Source: Frankiales bacterium
Lineage (GTDB): Bacteria; Actinomycetota; Actinomycetes; Mycobacteriales; SCTD01
Direction: 5' to 3'
NCBI GenBank assembly: GCA_025965735.1
Contig: JAOPWK010000160.1
Coordinates: 1-10,292 of the forward strand
Length of the DNA stretch: 10,292 nt
Part shown: positions 1 to 5,478 of the stretch, piece by piece
Layout of the letters: every line of letters begins with the position of its first letter
How positions within the stretch are numbered: the stretch's first letter is position 1
The notes under the pieces: generated by a model
Seen by the model: only the letters and a program-made list of their open reading frames with translations
Database searches by the model: none
What the model was told of the DNA's origin: nothing
Position numbers and translations under genes: made by a program

Positions 1-247
1 GCTCCTCCCGCCGGCTGGCTGCCAGGTCGCGCCGGTCGGCGGCCGCGTCGCGCGCGTCGGCCGCCGTGTCACGTGCACCGGAGGCGACGTCCCGTAGGTC
101 CGCGGCGTCGTCACGCAGGTCGCCGGCGTCGTCCCGCTGGTCCGCTGCCGTGTCGCGCACGTCGGCTGCGGTGTCGCGCTGCTCCGCGGCGTCGTCGCGC
201 GCGTCGGCGACGTCGTGCTCGTCAGGTGCGTGCGGCGGTGCGGTCAT
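1..247 (-). CDS. Heptad-repeat (AADxRDx) protein, N-terminal part, runs off left edge
   Basis: An open frame starts at ATG (complement of 245-247) and continues without a stop to the left edge, giving 82 residues. An AGGA ribosome binding site lies seven bases upstream of the start. After a short Pro/His/Asp-rich lead (residues 1-12), the protein consists of ten back-to-back heptads, residues 13-82, with consensus A-A-D-x-R-D-x. The Arg-Asp pair (last unit Arg-Glu) sits at the same place in every unit. The DNA has a matching 21-base periodicity. There is no signal peptide or membrane segment in the visible part. Such a regular Ala/Asp/Arg pattern predicts a long, highly charged helix, possibly an alanine-core coiled coil. 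From memory, similar RDxxA-type repeats occur at the N-terminus of some actinobacterial signalling proteins, including diguanylate cyclases, but the downstream domain is outside the window, so no function is assigned. Confidence 0.75.
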   Translation of the reverse strand, partial: MTAPPHAPDEHDVADARDDAAEQRDTAADVRDTAADQRDDAGDLRDDAADLRDVASGARDTAADARDAAADRRDLAASRREE

Positions 248-381
248 GGGCTCGTTCCTGCTCGCTGCGGGTGCCGCTCGGCTGACGTTCCCACCTGCGC
301 ACCCCGCGTGGGGCGTTTTGTCAGACCTCACTGGGTCCTGCTCGTGGAGGGTCGAGCAGAGCGAAGGGAGCTCGATCCGGC
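248..381. promoter_or_regulatory. Divergent intergenic region with a 7-bp-arm inverted repeat
   Basis: This 134-bp gap separates the leftward heptad-repeat gene from the rightward helix-turn-helix gene and must hold both promoters. The clearest element is a perfect inverted repeat at 338-359: CTGCTCG, eight bases, CGAGCAG. It lies 22 bp upstream of the start at 382 and is a candidate operator or leader hairpin. TTGTCA at 318-323 resembles a -35 hexamer, but no good -10 follows at normal spacing. No convincing promoter was found for the leftward gene. Confidence 0.35.
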
Positions 382-1319
382 ATGGGCAGGCACAGGACGG
401 CGGAGGAGAAGCGCGCGCTCGGTGAGCGCGCGCGGGCGTTGAGGGCCGCGGGACGGTCGCGGCGGGAGATCCAGGCGGAGCTCGGCATCGGCGAGGACCT
501 GGCCAAGCAGCTGCTGGCCGGCACGGAGGTGCCGGCTGCGCTGCGACGGCCGCGGGCCAAGGACGAGGTGCGAGCAGGCCGTGCTGCTCCGCCGCCAGGG
601 GCGGACCTACGACGAGATCGCTGCCGAGCTCGGCGTCTCGAAGAGCAGCCTGTCCCTGTCCCTGTGGCTGCGGCACCTCCCGTGGCCGGAGGACGATCCG
701 CACCGTGCGGCCGAGGCGCAGGAGCGTCGGGCGGTTGCCCTGCGTGCGCGGGCGCGTCGGGACCGCGACGCGCGGGACGAGGCTGGGCGGGAGCTGACGG
801 CCGCTGCGGCCGGGACCCTCGGCGCCGTCACGTCCCGCGACCTCGTGCTGGCGCTCGCGGTGTCGTACTGGTGCGAGGGCAGCAAGACCAAGGCGTGGAA
901 CCGCACGAAGCGCGTGACGTGGATGAACAGCGACCCGCTGCCTGTCACGCTCTTCCTGGAGGGTCTCCACCTGCTCGGGATCGAGCGTCAGCGACTCGTC
1001 CTGCGACTGCACATCCACGAGCTGGCCGACGAGGTGTCCGCTCGTCACTGGTGGTCCCAGCACACCGGCGTCCCGCTGGAGCAGTTCCGCCGCAGCACGA
1101 TCAAGCGGCACAACCCGCGGACCGTGCGGCACAGCGTCGGCGCGGGAGTACCGCGGCTGCCTGTGCGTCCAGGTGCTCCAGGGCCGCCAGCTCTACGAGG
1201 TCCTGGACGGGCTGGTGCGCGGACTCGCGTCCGCGCCCCGATGGCTCGAGGAGTGGCACGATGACGACGTCCTCGTGCAGGCAACGGCGCGAGATGTGAC
1301 ACCTTCCGCCTTGGTGTAA
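382..1319 (+). pseudogene. Double helix-turn-helix protein, broken by two frameshifts
   Basis: Reading starts at ATG 382 (GAAGGGAG upstream) and changes frame near 571 and near 1145, ending at TAA 1317-1319. The three pieces (382-570, 572-1144, 1146-1316) join into about 311 residues. Residues 21-45 form one helix-turn-helix (RSRREIQAELGIG). Residues 67-100 form a second (TYDEIAAELGVSKSS), preceded by the linker RRPRAKDEV. A charged Arg/Ala/Glu helix follows, then a C-terminal domain with YWCEGSK (162-168), NSDP, HIHE (210-213), KRHNPRTVR (241-249) and EYRGCL. I recall this arrangement from a widespread, uncharacterised actinobacterial family. High GC at third positions continues through each piece, which supports the joins. 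DNA binding is likely for the intact family; the C-terminal role is unknown. It may be a true pseudogene or reflect sequence errors. Confidence 0.7.
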
Positions 1320-1379
1320 CTAGGCAGCACGGGATCCTTTGGTGATCTTCAGGTCCGGGTTCGAATCCTGGGGGCGGAG
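1305..1379 (+). tRNA. tRNA-Gln (anticodon UUG)
   Basis: The sequence folds as a standard cloverleaf. The acceptor stem pairs 1305-1311 with 1372-1378 (one T-G wobble). The D arm is 1314-1330 with the conserved AA and GG. The anticodon stem pairs 1332-1336 with 1344-1348, its seven-base loop being CTTTGGT with TTG at 1339-1341. The T arm is CCGGG, TTCGAAT, CCTGG at 1355-1371. Base 73 is G, as usual for tRNA-Gln, and CCA is not encoded. The variable loop is six bases (1349-1354), slightly long. A tRNA-Gln just upstream of glmU is a familiar actinobacterial arrangement. Its first 15 bases coincide with the end of the reconstructed upstream reading frame. Confidence 0.9.
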
Positions 1380-1408
1380 CGTTCGGATCGTGGGGCGGGA
1401 GCCGTCAG

Positions 1409-1414
1409 TAGACT
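1409..1414 (+). promoter_or_regulatory. Candidate -10 element (TAGACT) for glmU-prs
   Basis: TAGACT is a near-consensus actinobacterial -10 hexamer. It lies 49 bp upstream of the glmU GTG start, which predicts a leader of about 40 bases. The stretch 17-18 bp upstream (around 1385-1390) has no good TTGACA match, so the call rests on the -10 and its position in the only gap between tRNA-Gln and glmU. Transcription from the tRNA could also read into glmU, since no terminator is visible between them. Confidence 0.4.
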
Positions 1415-1462
1415 CGGCGGGCCGGGTTCTCCGGCGAGACCCCAGCCCCACGAGGAGCCTTC

Positions 1463-2890
1463 GTGACCGACGCGCGCCTCGCCGCCGTCGTCGTCCTGGC
1501 CGCGGGTGAGGGCACCCGGATGCGCAGCCGCACCCGGCCGAAGGTCCTGCACGAGCTGTGCGGCCGCACGCTGCTCGGCCACGTGCTCGCCGCCAACCGC
1601 GCGCTCGGGCCGGAGCACCTCGTGGTCGTCGTCGGGCACGCCCGCGAGCAGGTCGCGGCGCACGTGCACGAGGTGGACGAGCAGGCGACGACGGTCGTGC
1701 AGGAGCCGCAGAACGGCACCGGGCACGCCGTGCAGGTCGCCCTTGCCGACCACGGCGACCTCGACGGCACCGTGCTGGTCGTCCTCGGCGACGCGCCGCT
1801 GCTGACCACCGCCACCCTCCGCGCACTGGTCGACGCGCACGCGCAGGCAGGTGCCGCGACGACCGTCCTGACGGCGGTGCTGGACGACCCGGCCGGCTAC
1901 GGCCGGGTGCTGCGAGACGAGAGCGGCGTCGTGACGCGCATCGTCGAGCACAAGGACGCCGACGAGGCCGCTCGCGCCGTGCGCGAGATCAACTCGGGGG
2001 TCTTCGCCTTCGACGCCGCCCGGCTGCGCGAGGCGCTCGGCAGCCTCACGACCGACAACGCGCAGGGCGAGCTCTACCTCACCGACGTCGTCGGCCTGCA
2101 CCGCGAGGCGGGCCTGGTCGTGCAGGCGCACGTCGCGCCGGATGTCACCGAGACGATGGGCATCAACGACCGCGTGCAGCTCTCGGACGCCCGGGAGCTG
2201 CTGCGCGACCGCATCGTCGAGCAGCACCAGCGCAACGGCGTCACCGTCGTCGACCCCCGCAGCACCTGGATCGACGTGCAGGTCGCGCTCGAGCAGGACG
2301 TCACGATCCACCCCGACACCCAGCTGCACGGAGAGACGACGGTGCGGTCCGGCGCCGAGGTCGGCCCCGGGACGATGCTGCGCGACACCGAGGTGCGCGA
2401 GGGAGCGAAGGTCGTCAAGGCGCACTGCGTCGAGGCGCTCATCGGCGCCGATGCCGACATCGGCCCGTACACCTACCTGCGTCCCGGCACGCACCTCGGC
2501 CGCGGCACCAAGGTCGGCGGGTTCGTCGAGATCAAGGCCAGCGAGGTCGGCGACGGCAGCAAGGTGCCGCACCTGTCGTACGTCGGCGACGCGATCATCG
2601 GCAAGCGCAGCAACATCGGGGCAGCGACCGTCTTCGTGAACTACGACGGCGAGCGCAAGCACAAGACCGTCGTCGGCGACGACGTGCGCATCGGCAGCGA
2701 CAGCATGCTCGTCGCACCGCTCACGATCGGCGACCGCGCCTACACGGCCGCCGGCTCCGTCATCACCGAGGACGTCCCGGAGGACGCCCTCGGCGTCGGC
2801 CGGGCCAGGCAGCGCAACATCGCAGGCTGGGTCGTGCGCAAGCGCGGCCGCAAGGACAGCAGCAACGACCACGGGAAGCAGCAGTCATGA
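1463..2890 (+). CDS. glmU: Bifunctional GlcNAc-1-P uridyltransferase / GlcN-1-P acetyltransferase
   Basis: This 475-residue cytoplasmic enzyme makes UDP-N-acetylglucosamine for peptidoglycan and other cell-wall precursors. It first acetylates glucosamine-1-phosphate with acetyl-CoA and then transfers UMP from UTP. The N-terminal uridyltransferase domain has LAAGEGTRM (12-20), Lys27, QNGTGHA (83-89), the metal-binding Asp110 and GIN with Asn235. The C-terminal half is a left-handed beta-helix of hexapeptide repeats (about 265-455). It carries the acetyltransferase residues expected from E. coli GlmU: Arg340, Lys358, His370 (catalytic base), Tyr373, Asn384 and the NYDG stretch at 393-396. Length is normal for the family. 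The GTG start is chosen because GAGGAG sits five bases upstream and the frame begins just before the nucleotide-binding loop. The stop overlaps the prs start (ATGA), implying coupled translation. The last 15 residues are a polar tail of no evident function. Confidence 0.97.
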   Translation: MTDARLAAVVVLAAGEGTRMRSRTRPKVLHELCGRTLLGHVLAANRALGPEHLVVVVGHAREQVAAHVHEVDEQATTVVQEPQNGTGHAVQVALADHGDLDGTVLVVLGDAPLLTTATLRALVDAHAQAGAATTVLTAVLDDPAGYGRVLRDESGVVTRIVEHKDADEAARAVREINSGVFAFDAARLREALGSLTTDNAQGELYLTDVVGLHREAGLVVQAHVAPDVTETMGINDRVQLSDARELLRDRIVEQHQRNGVTVVDPRSTWIDVQVALEQDVTIHPDTQLHGETTVRSGAEVGPGTMLRDTEVREGAKVVKAHCVEALIGADADIGPYTYLRPGTHLGRGTKVGGFVEIKASEVGDGSKVPHLSYVGDAIIGKRSNIGAATVFVNYDGERKHKTVVGDDVRIGSDSMLVAPLTIGDRAYTAAGSVITEDVPEDALGVGRARQRNIAGWVVRKRGRKDSSNDHGKQQS

Positions 2891-3864
2891 GCGGCATCAC
2901 CATCTCGAGCAGCAAGAACCTCATGCTGTTCTCCGGGCGCGCCTTCCCGGAGCTGGCCGAGGAGGTCGGCCGCGCGCTCGAGGCAGCGCCGACGCCGACG
3001 AGCGCCTACGAGTTCGCCAACGGCGAGATCTTCGTCCGCTTCGAAGAGTCGGTGCGCGGGTCGGACGCCTTCGTCGTGCAGAGCGTCACGACGCCGGTGA
3101 ACACCTGGGTGATGGAGACGCTGCTCATGGTCGACGCGCTCAAGCGCGCCTCCGCCAAGCGCATCACCGTCGTGCTGCCCTTCTACCCGTACGCCCGCCA
3201 GGACAAGAAGCACCGCGGCCGCGAGCCGATCAGCGCGCGCCTCATCGCCGACATGTTCAAGACCGCCGGCGCCGACCGGCTCATGACCGTCGACCTGCAC
3301 ACCGCGCAGATCCAGGGCTTCTTCGACGGGCCCGTGGACCACCTGTTCGCGCTGCCGCTGCTCGCCGACCACGTGCAGGCGCAGTGGGGCGACCGCGACC
3401 TCGTCGTCGTCTCGCCGGACGCCGGCCGGGTGCGCGTGGCCGAGCGCTGGACCGACCGGCTCGGCTGCGGTCTGGCGATCATCCACAAGCGGCGCGACCC
3501 GAACGTCCCCAACGAGGTGAAGGTCGGCGAGGTCGTCGGCCAGGTCGCCGGCAAGACCTGCATCCTCGTGGACGACATGATCGACACGGGCGGCACGATC
3601 ACCAAGGCGGCCGAGCTGCTGTTCGAGAACGGCGCGCAGGACGTCATCGTCACGGCGACGCACGGCGTGCTGTCCGGTCCCGCGATGGACCGGCTGAAGA
3701 ACAGCCGCATCTCCTCGACGGTCGTGACGAACACGCTGCCGATCGCGGACGACCAGCGCTTCGACGGGCTGACCGTGCTCTCGATCGCGCCGCTCATCGC
3801 CCGCGCCATCCGCGAGGTCTTCGAGGACGGCTCGGTGACGAGCCTGTTCGACGGCGCGGCCTAG
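2887..3864 (+). CDS. prs: Ribose-phosphate pyrophosphokinase (PRPP synthase)
   Basis: The enzyme transfers pyrophosphate from ATP to ribose-5-phosphate. The product, PRPP, feeds purine, pyrimidine, NAD, histidine and tryptophan synthesis, and in actinobacteria also decaprenyl-phosphate-arabinose. At 325 residues it is a normal class I enzyme. Visible motifs are FANGEI (43-48, ATP site), PYARQDKKHRG (101-111), DLHTAQIQGFF (136-146) with the metal-site His138, SPDAGRVRVAERW (176-188) and the catalytic loop HKRRDPNVPNEV (200-211). The PRPP-binding loop is VDDMIDTGGTI (228-238). Its ATG shares four bases with the glmU stop, so the two are translated as a pair; a GGGAAG element lies inside the end of glmU. 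It converges on the transporter gene, and the two stops overlap in a palindrome at 3855-3870. Confidence 0.97.
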   Translation: MSGITISSSKNLMLFSGRAFPELAEEVGRALEAAPTPTSAYEFANGEIFVRFEESVRGSDAFVVQSVTTPVNTWVMETLLMVDALKRASAKRITVVLPFYPYARQDKKHRGREPISARLIADMFKTAGADRLMTVDLHTAQIQGFFDGPVDHLFALPLLADHVQAQWGDRDLVVVSPDAGRVRVAERWTDRLGCGLAIIHKRRDPNVPNEVKVGEVVGQVAGKTCILVDDMIDTGGTITKAAELLFENGAQDVIVTATHGVLSGPAMDRLKNSRISSTVVTNTLPIADDQRFDGLTVLSIAPLIARAIREVFEDGSVTSLFDGAA

Positions 3865-3870
3865 GCCGCG
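3855..3870. repeat. 16-bp perfect palindrome holding both convergent stop codons
   Basis: CGCGGCCTAGGCCGCG reads identically on both strands and is centred on the CTAG that supplies TAG to prs (3862-3864) on the plus strand and TAG to the transporter (3861-3863) on the minus strand. Both proteins therefore end in Ala-Ala. A second hairpin, GGCACC-TTCTCC-GGTGCC, lies at 3874-3891 inside the 3' end of the transporter gene. Together they could stall convergent transcription, but neither is followed by a T-run, so a terminator role is inferred only. Confidence 0.6.
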
Positions 3871-4781
3871 ACCGGCACCTTCTCCGGTGCCAGCGGCACG
3901 ACGGCCGCGCGCGGACGCGTGGCCGTCGCGAGCACGACTCCCGCGAGGATGCACGCGGTGCCGGCGTACTGCACCGCCGTCGGCGCCTCGCTCAGCAGCA
4001 GTGCGCCGATCGCCATCGAGCCGACCGGCTGGGCGAGCAGCAGCACGCTGGTGAGCGCGGCCGGCAGCCGCGGCAGCGAGCTGCTGATCAGCATCCAGCC
4101 GACCACCTGCGACGTCAGCGCCATCACGAGCAGCCACAGCAGCGAGCGCCACGACGGCAGCTCGAGCTCGCCGAGCGCGGTCGCGAGCAGCAGCCCGGTG
4201 AGGCTCGCCGAGGCGGTCGCCCACAGCAGCGGGCCGGCCAGCCGGCGCAGGTCCTTGCTGCCCTGGCGCAGCACGAGCAGGAAGCCGGCGTATGCCGCGG
4301 AGGTCGCCAGGCCGAGCAGCACGCCGAGCTCGGGGTCCTTGCCGTACGTCTCGCCGCCGAGCGCACCGGAGACCAGCGTCACCCCGACCAGCAGCACGGG
4401 CACCGACGCGAGCAGGCCGGCGTGCGGGCGCTCGCCGAGCAGCCACCAGGCCAGCACACCGACGACCAGCACCTGCAGGTTGCCGAGCACTGTCGCCAGT
4501 CCCGCCCCGACCTGGTCGATCGCGTGGTGCCACAGCACCAGGTCGACCGCGAAGAAGACGCCGGCCAGCGCGGCGAGCTCACGGGTACGGCGGGGGAGCG
4601 CCCCGAGGCGCCGCTCCTCATGCCGGCTGAGCAGCAGCAGGAACGGCAGTGCCAGCAGGCACCGCCCGACGGCGGCGGTGGCTGGCGCGACGTCGGCCAG
4701 GCGCACCAGCGGGCCGGAGAAGGCGATGCACAGCGCTCCCAGGAGCGCAGCGAGCACGGGCCGCCGGCGCAGGCGCTCCAC
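3861..4781 (-). CDS. EamA-family (drug/metabolite transporter) membrane protein
   Basis: A 306-residue integral membrane protein with about ten predicted hydrophobic segments (roughly 8-28, 36-51, 68-86, 92-112, 122-140, 152-171, 181-202, 213-233, 240-261, 269-286). They fall into two EamA halves (about 10-138 and 152-286), as in the DMT superfamily. Supporting features are the SGPLVRLADVAP stretch after the first helix, LGERP at the end of the first repeat and LLSEAPT at the matching place in the second. Substrate cannot be read from the sequence; family members export amino acids, metabolites or drugs. The GTG start is supported by GAGGAGG four bases upstream. The gene is divergent from the CGNR regulator across 67 bp and convergent with prs. 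It is not part of the usual glmU-prs-rplY-pth block, so it is probably accessory. Confidence 0.88.
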   Translation of the reverse strand: MERLRRRPVLAALLGALCIAFSGPLVRLADVAPATAAVGRCLLALPFLLLLSRHEERRLGALPRRTRELAALAGVFFAVDLVLWHHAIDQVGAGLATVLGNLQVLVVGVLAWWLLGERPHAGLLASVPVLLVGVTLVSGALGGETYGKDPELGVLLGLATSAAYAGFLLVLRQGSKDLRRLAGPLLWATASASLTGLLLATALGELELPSWRSLLWLLVMALTSQVVGWMLISSSLPRLPAALTSVLLLAQPVGSMAIGALLLSEAPTAVQYAGTACILAGVVLATATRPRAAVVPLAPEKVPVAA

Positions 4782-4848
4782 GTGTCCTCCTCAGGTGCGT
4801 CCGGCGGTTACGCTGCTGACCGTAGGGACGACGCTGTCAGGAGTCAAC
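4782..4848. promoter_or_regulatory. Divergent promoter region between transporter and CGNR regulator
   Basis: Only 67 bp separate the two divergent starts, so both promoters and any operator must lie here. ACGCTG occurs twice, at 4810-4815 and 4831-4836, exactly 21 bp (two helical turns) apart, and CTGAC (4816-4820) is inverted as GTCAG (4836-4840). TAGGGA at 4823-4828 is a weak -10-like match toward the regulator. Ribosome binding sites are AGGAG at 4839-4843 for the regulator and GAGGAGG (complement of 4786-4792) for the transporter. The short repeats are suggestive, not proven, operator half-sites. Confidence 0.3.
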
Positions 4849-5397
4849 ATGCACGTGGCGCATGACGTGGCCCGGTCGCTCACGCAGGCAGTGGACCTGG
4901 TGAACAGCCGGCTGGGCGACGACGAGCTGCTGGGCGACCTCACGGCGCTGCGCGCGTTCCTGGACGAGCACGAGGTCAGCGGGTCGCGCAGCCTCACCCG
5001 CGACGACCTCGAGGAGGTGCACGCGCTGCGCCCGCGGTTGCGGGCCGTCTGGGCGGCGCGCGACATGCGGACCGCCGCAGCCGTCGTCAACGGCATGGTC
5101 GCCGAGGCCGGCGCGCTCCCGCAGCTGACCGACCACGACGGCTACGACTGGCACCTGCACTGGACCTCCCCCTCCGCCCGGGTGGCCTCGCGGCTGGCCG
5201 CCGACGCGGGCATGGCGCTGGCCGAGGTGCTGCGCGAGGACGGCCGCGAGCGGCTGCGCACCTGCCAGGCCCCCGGCTGCGAGGCGGTCTTCGTGGACCT
5301 CTCGCGCAACCGGTCCCGCCGCTACTGCGACACCGGCAACTGCGGCAACCGGATGCACGTGGCGGCCTACCGCGCACGGCTGCGGTCGGCGGACTAG
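4849..5397 (+). CDS. ABATE / CGNR zinc-finger putative transcriptional regulator
   Basis: A 182-residue soluble protein. The C-terminal part (about 135-178) is a CGNR zinc finger: Cys139 and Cys144 spaced C-x4-C, then RRYC with Cys160 and CGNR with Cys165, followed by a basic YRARLR tail. The N-terminal 130 residues match the layout of the ABATE domain that normally precedes this finger: an opening VDLVNS strand, a helical middle with LRPRLRAVW, and a Trp/His segment near 100-105. Such proteins are annotated as stress-related DNA-binding regulators, mostly without experimental proof. The start is fixed by ATG with AGGAG five bases upstream; the frame is open far upstream, but that part is antisense to the transporter. 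The gene sits divergent from the EamA transporter, so that gene is its most likely target (inference). The finger is intact. Confidence 0.9.
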   Translation: MHVAHDVARSLTQAVDLVNSRLGDDELLGDLTALRAFLDEHEVSGSRSLTRDDLEEVHALRPRLRAVWAARDMRTAAAVVNGMVAEAGALPQLTDHDGYDWHLHWTSPSARVASRLAADAGMALAEVLREDGRERLRTCQAPGCEAVFVDLSRNRSRRYCDTGNCGNRMHVAAYRARLRSAD

Positions 5398-5415
5398 GCC
5401 CGTTGCGGCTGCCGC

Positions 5416-5421
5416 TAGACT
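5416..5421 (+). promoter_or_regulatory. Candidate -10 element (TAGACT) for rplY operon
   Basis: TAGACT lies in the 81-bp gap after the CGNR gene and 57 bp before the rplY GTG start. The surrounding CTAGACTCG resembles the AGTAGACTCGG upstream of glmU. No convincing -35 hexamer is visible at 17-18 bp. The position suggests that rplY, pth and the downstream membrane protein have their own promoter rather than relying on the CGNR gene. Confidence 0.4.
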
Positions 5422-5478
5422 CGTCCACTGCGCAGTCGCGCCCCCATGCCAAGCACCACCTGTTCGAGGAGTCCCGCT

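Noticed and set aside
1..247. CRISPR-like or satellite DNA repeat
   Set aside because: The 21-base periodicity comes from protein heptads; units are degenerate at the DNA level, contiguous and without spacers.
299..320. Terminator-like ACCCCGCGTGGGGCGTTTT
   Set aside because: The stem is only four to five pairs with a two- to four-base loop, and it lies in a divergent promoter region where no transcript would end.
565..1150. Programmed +1 frameshifting at the two breaks
   Set aside because: Both sites have an A-ending codon (CGA, GGA), but the preceding P-site codons GTG and GCG cannot re-pair one base downstream (TGC, CGG). No stop codon or stimulatory structure was evident, so decay or sequence error is simpler.
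1256..1278. Hairpin GCACGA / TCGTGC before tRNA-Gln
   Set aside because: Six pairs around an eleven-base loop without a T-run, lying inside the reconstructed reading frame; not enough to call a terminator.
1349..2872. 507-codon open frame on the minus strand across glmU
   Set aside because: It is antisense to an unmistakable glmU, has a low-complexity Val/Asp/Ala/Leu composition and no recognisable domain. Long antisense frames are expected in very high-GC coding DNA.
1558..2886. Upstream extension of the prs frame through glmU
   Set aside because: The frame is open, but the translation is Arg/Ala/Gly-rich shadow sequence of glmU. The prs protein proper begins at ATG 2887.
2740..4533. 597-codon minus-strand frame spanning prs and part of the transporter
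   Set aside because: It is antisense to prs and out of frame with the EamA gene, with Arg/Ala/Gly/Val-rich filler and no motifs.
3919..4848. Long upstream extension of the CGNR regulator frame
   Set aside because: This part is antisense to the EamA transporter. The conserved domain and a good ribosome binding site support the start at 4849.
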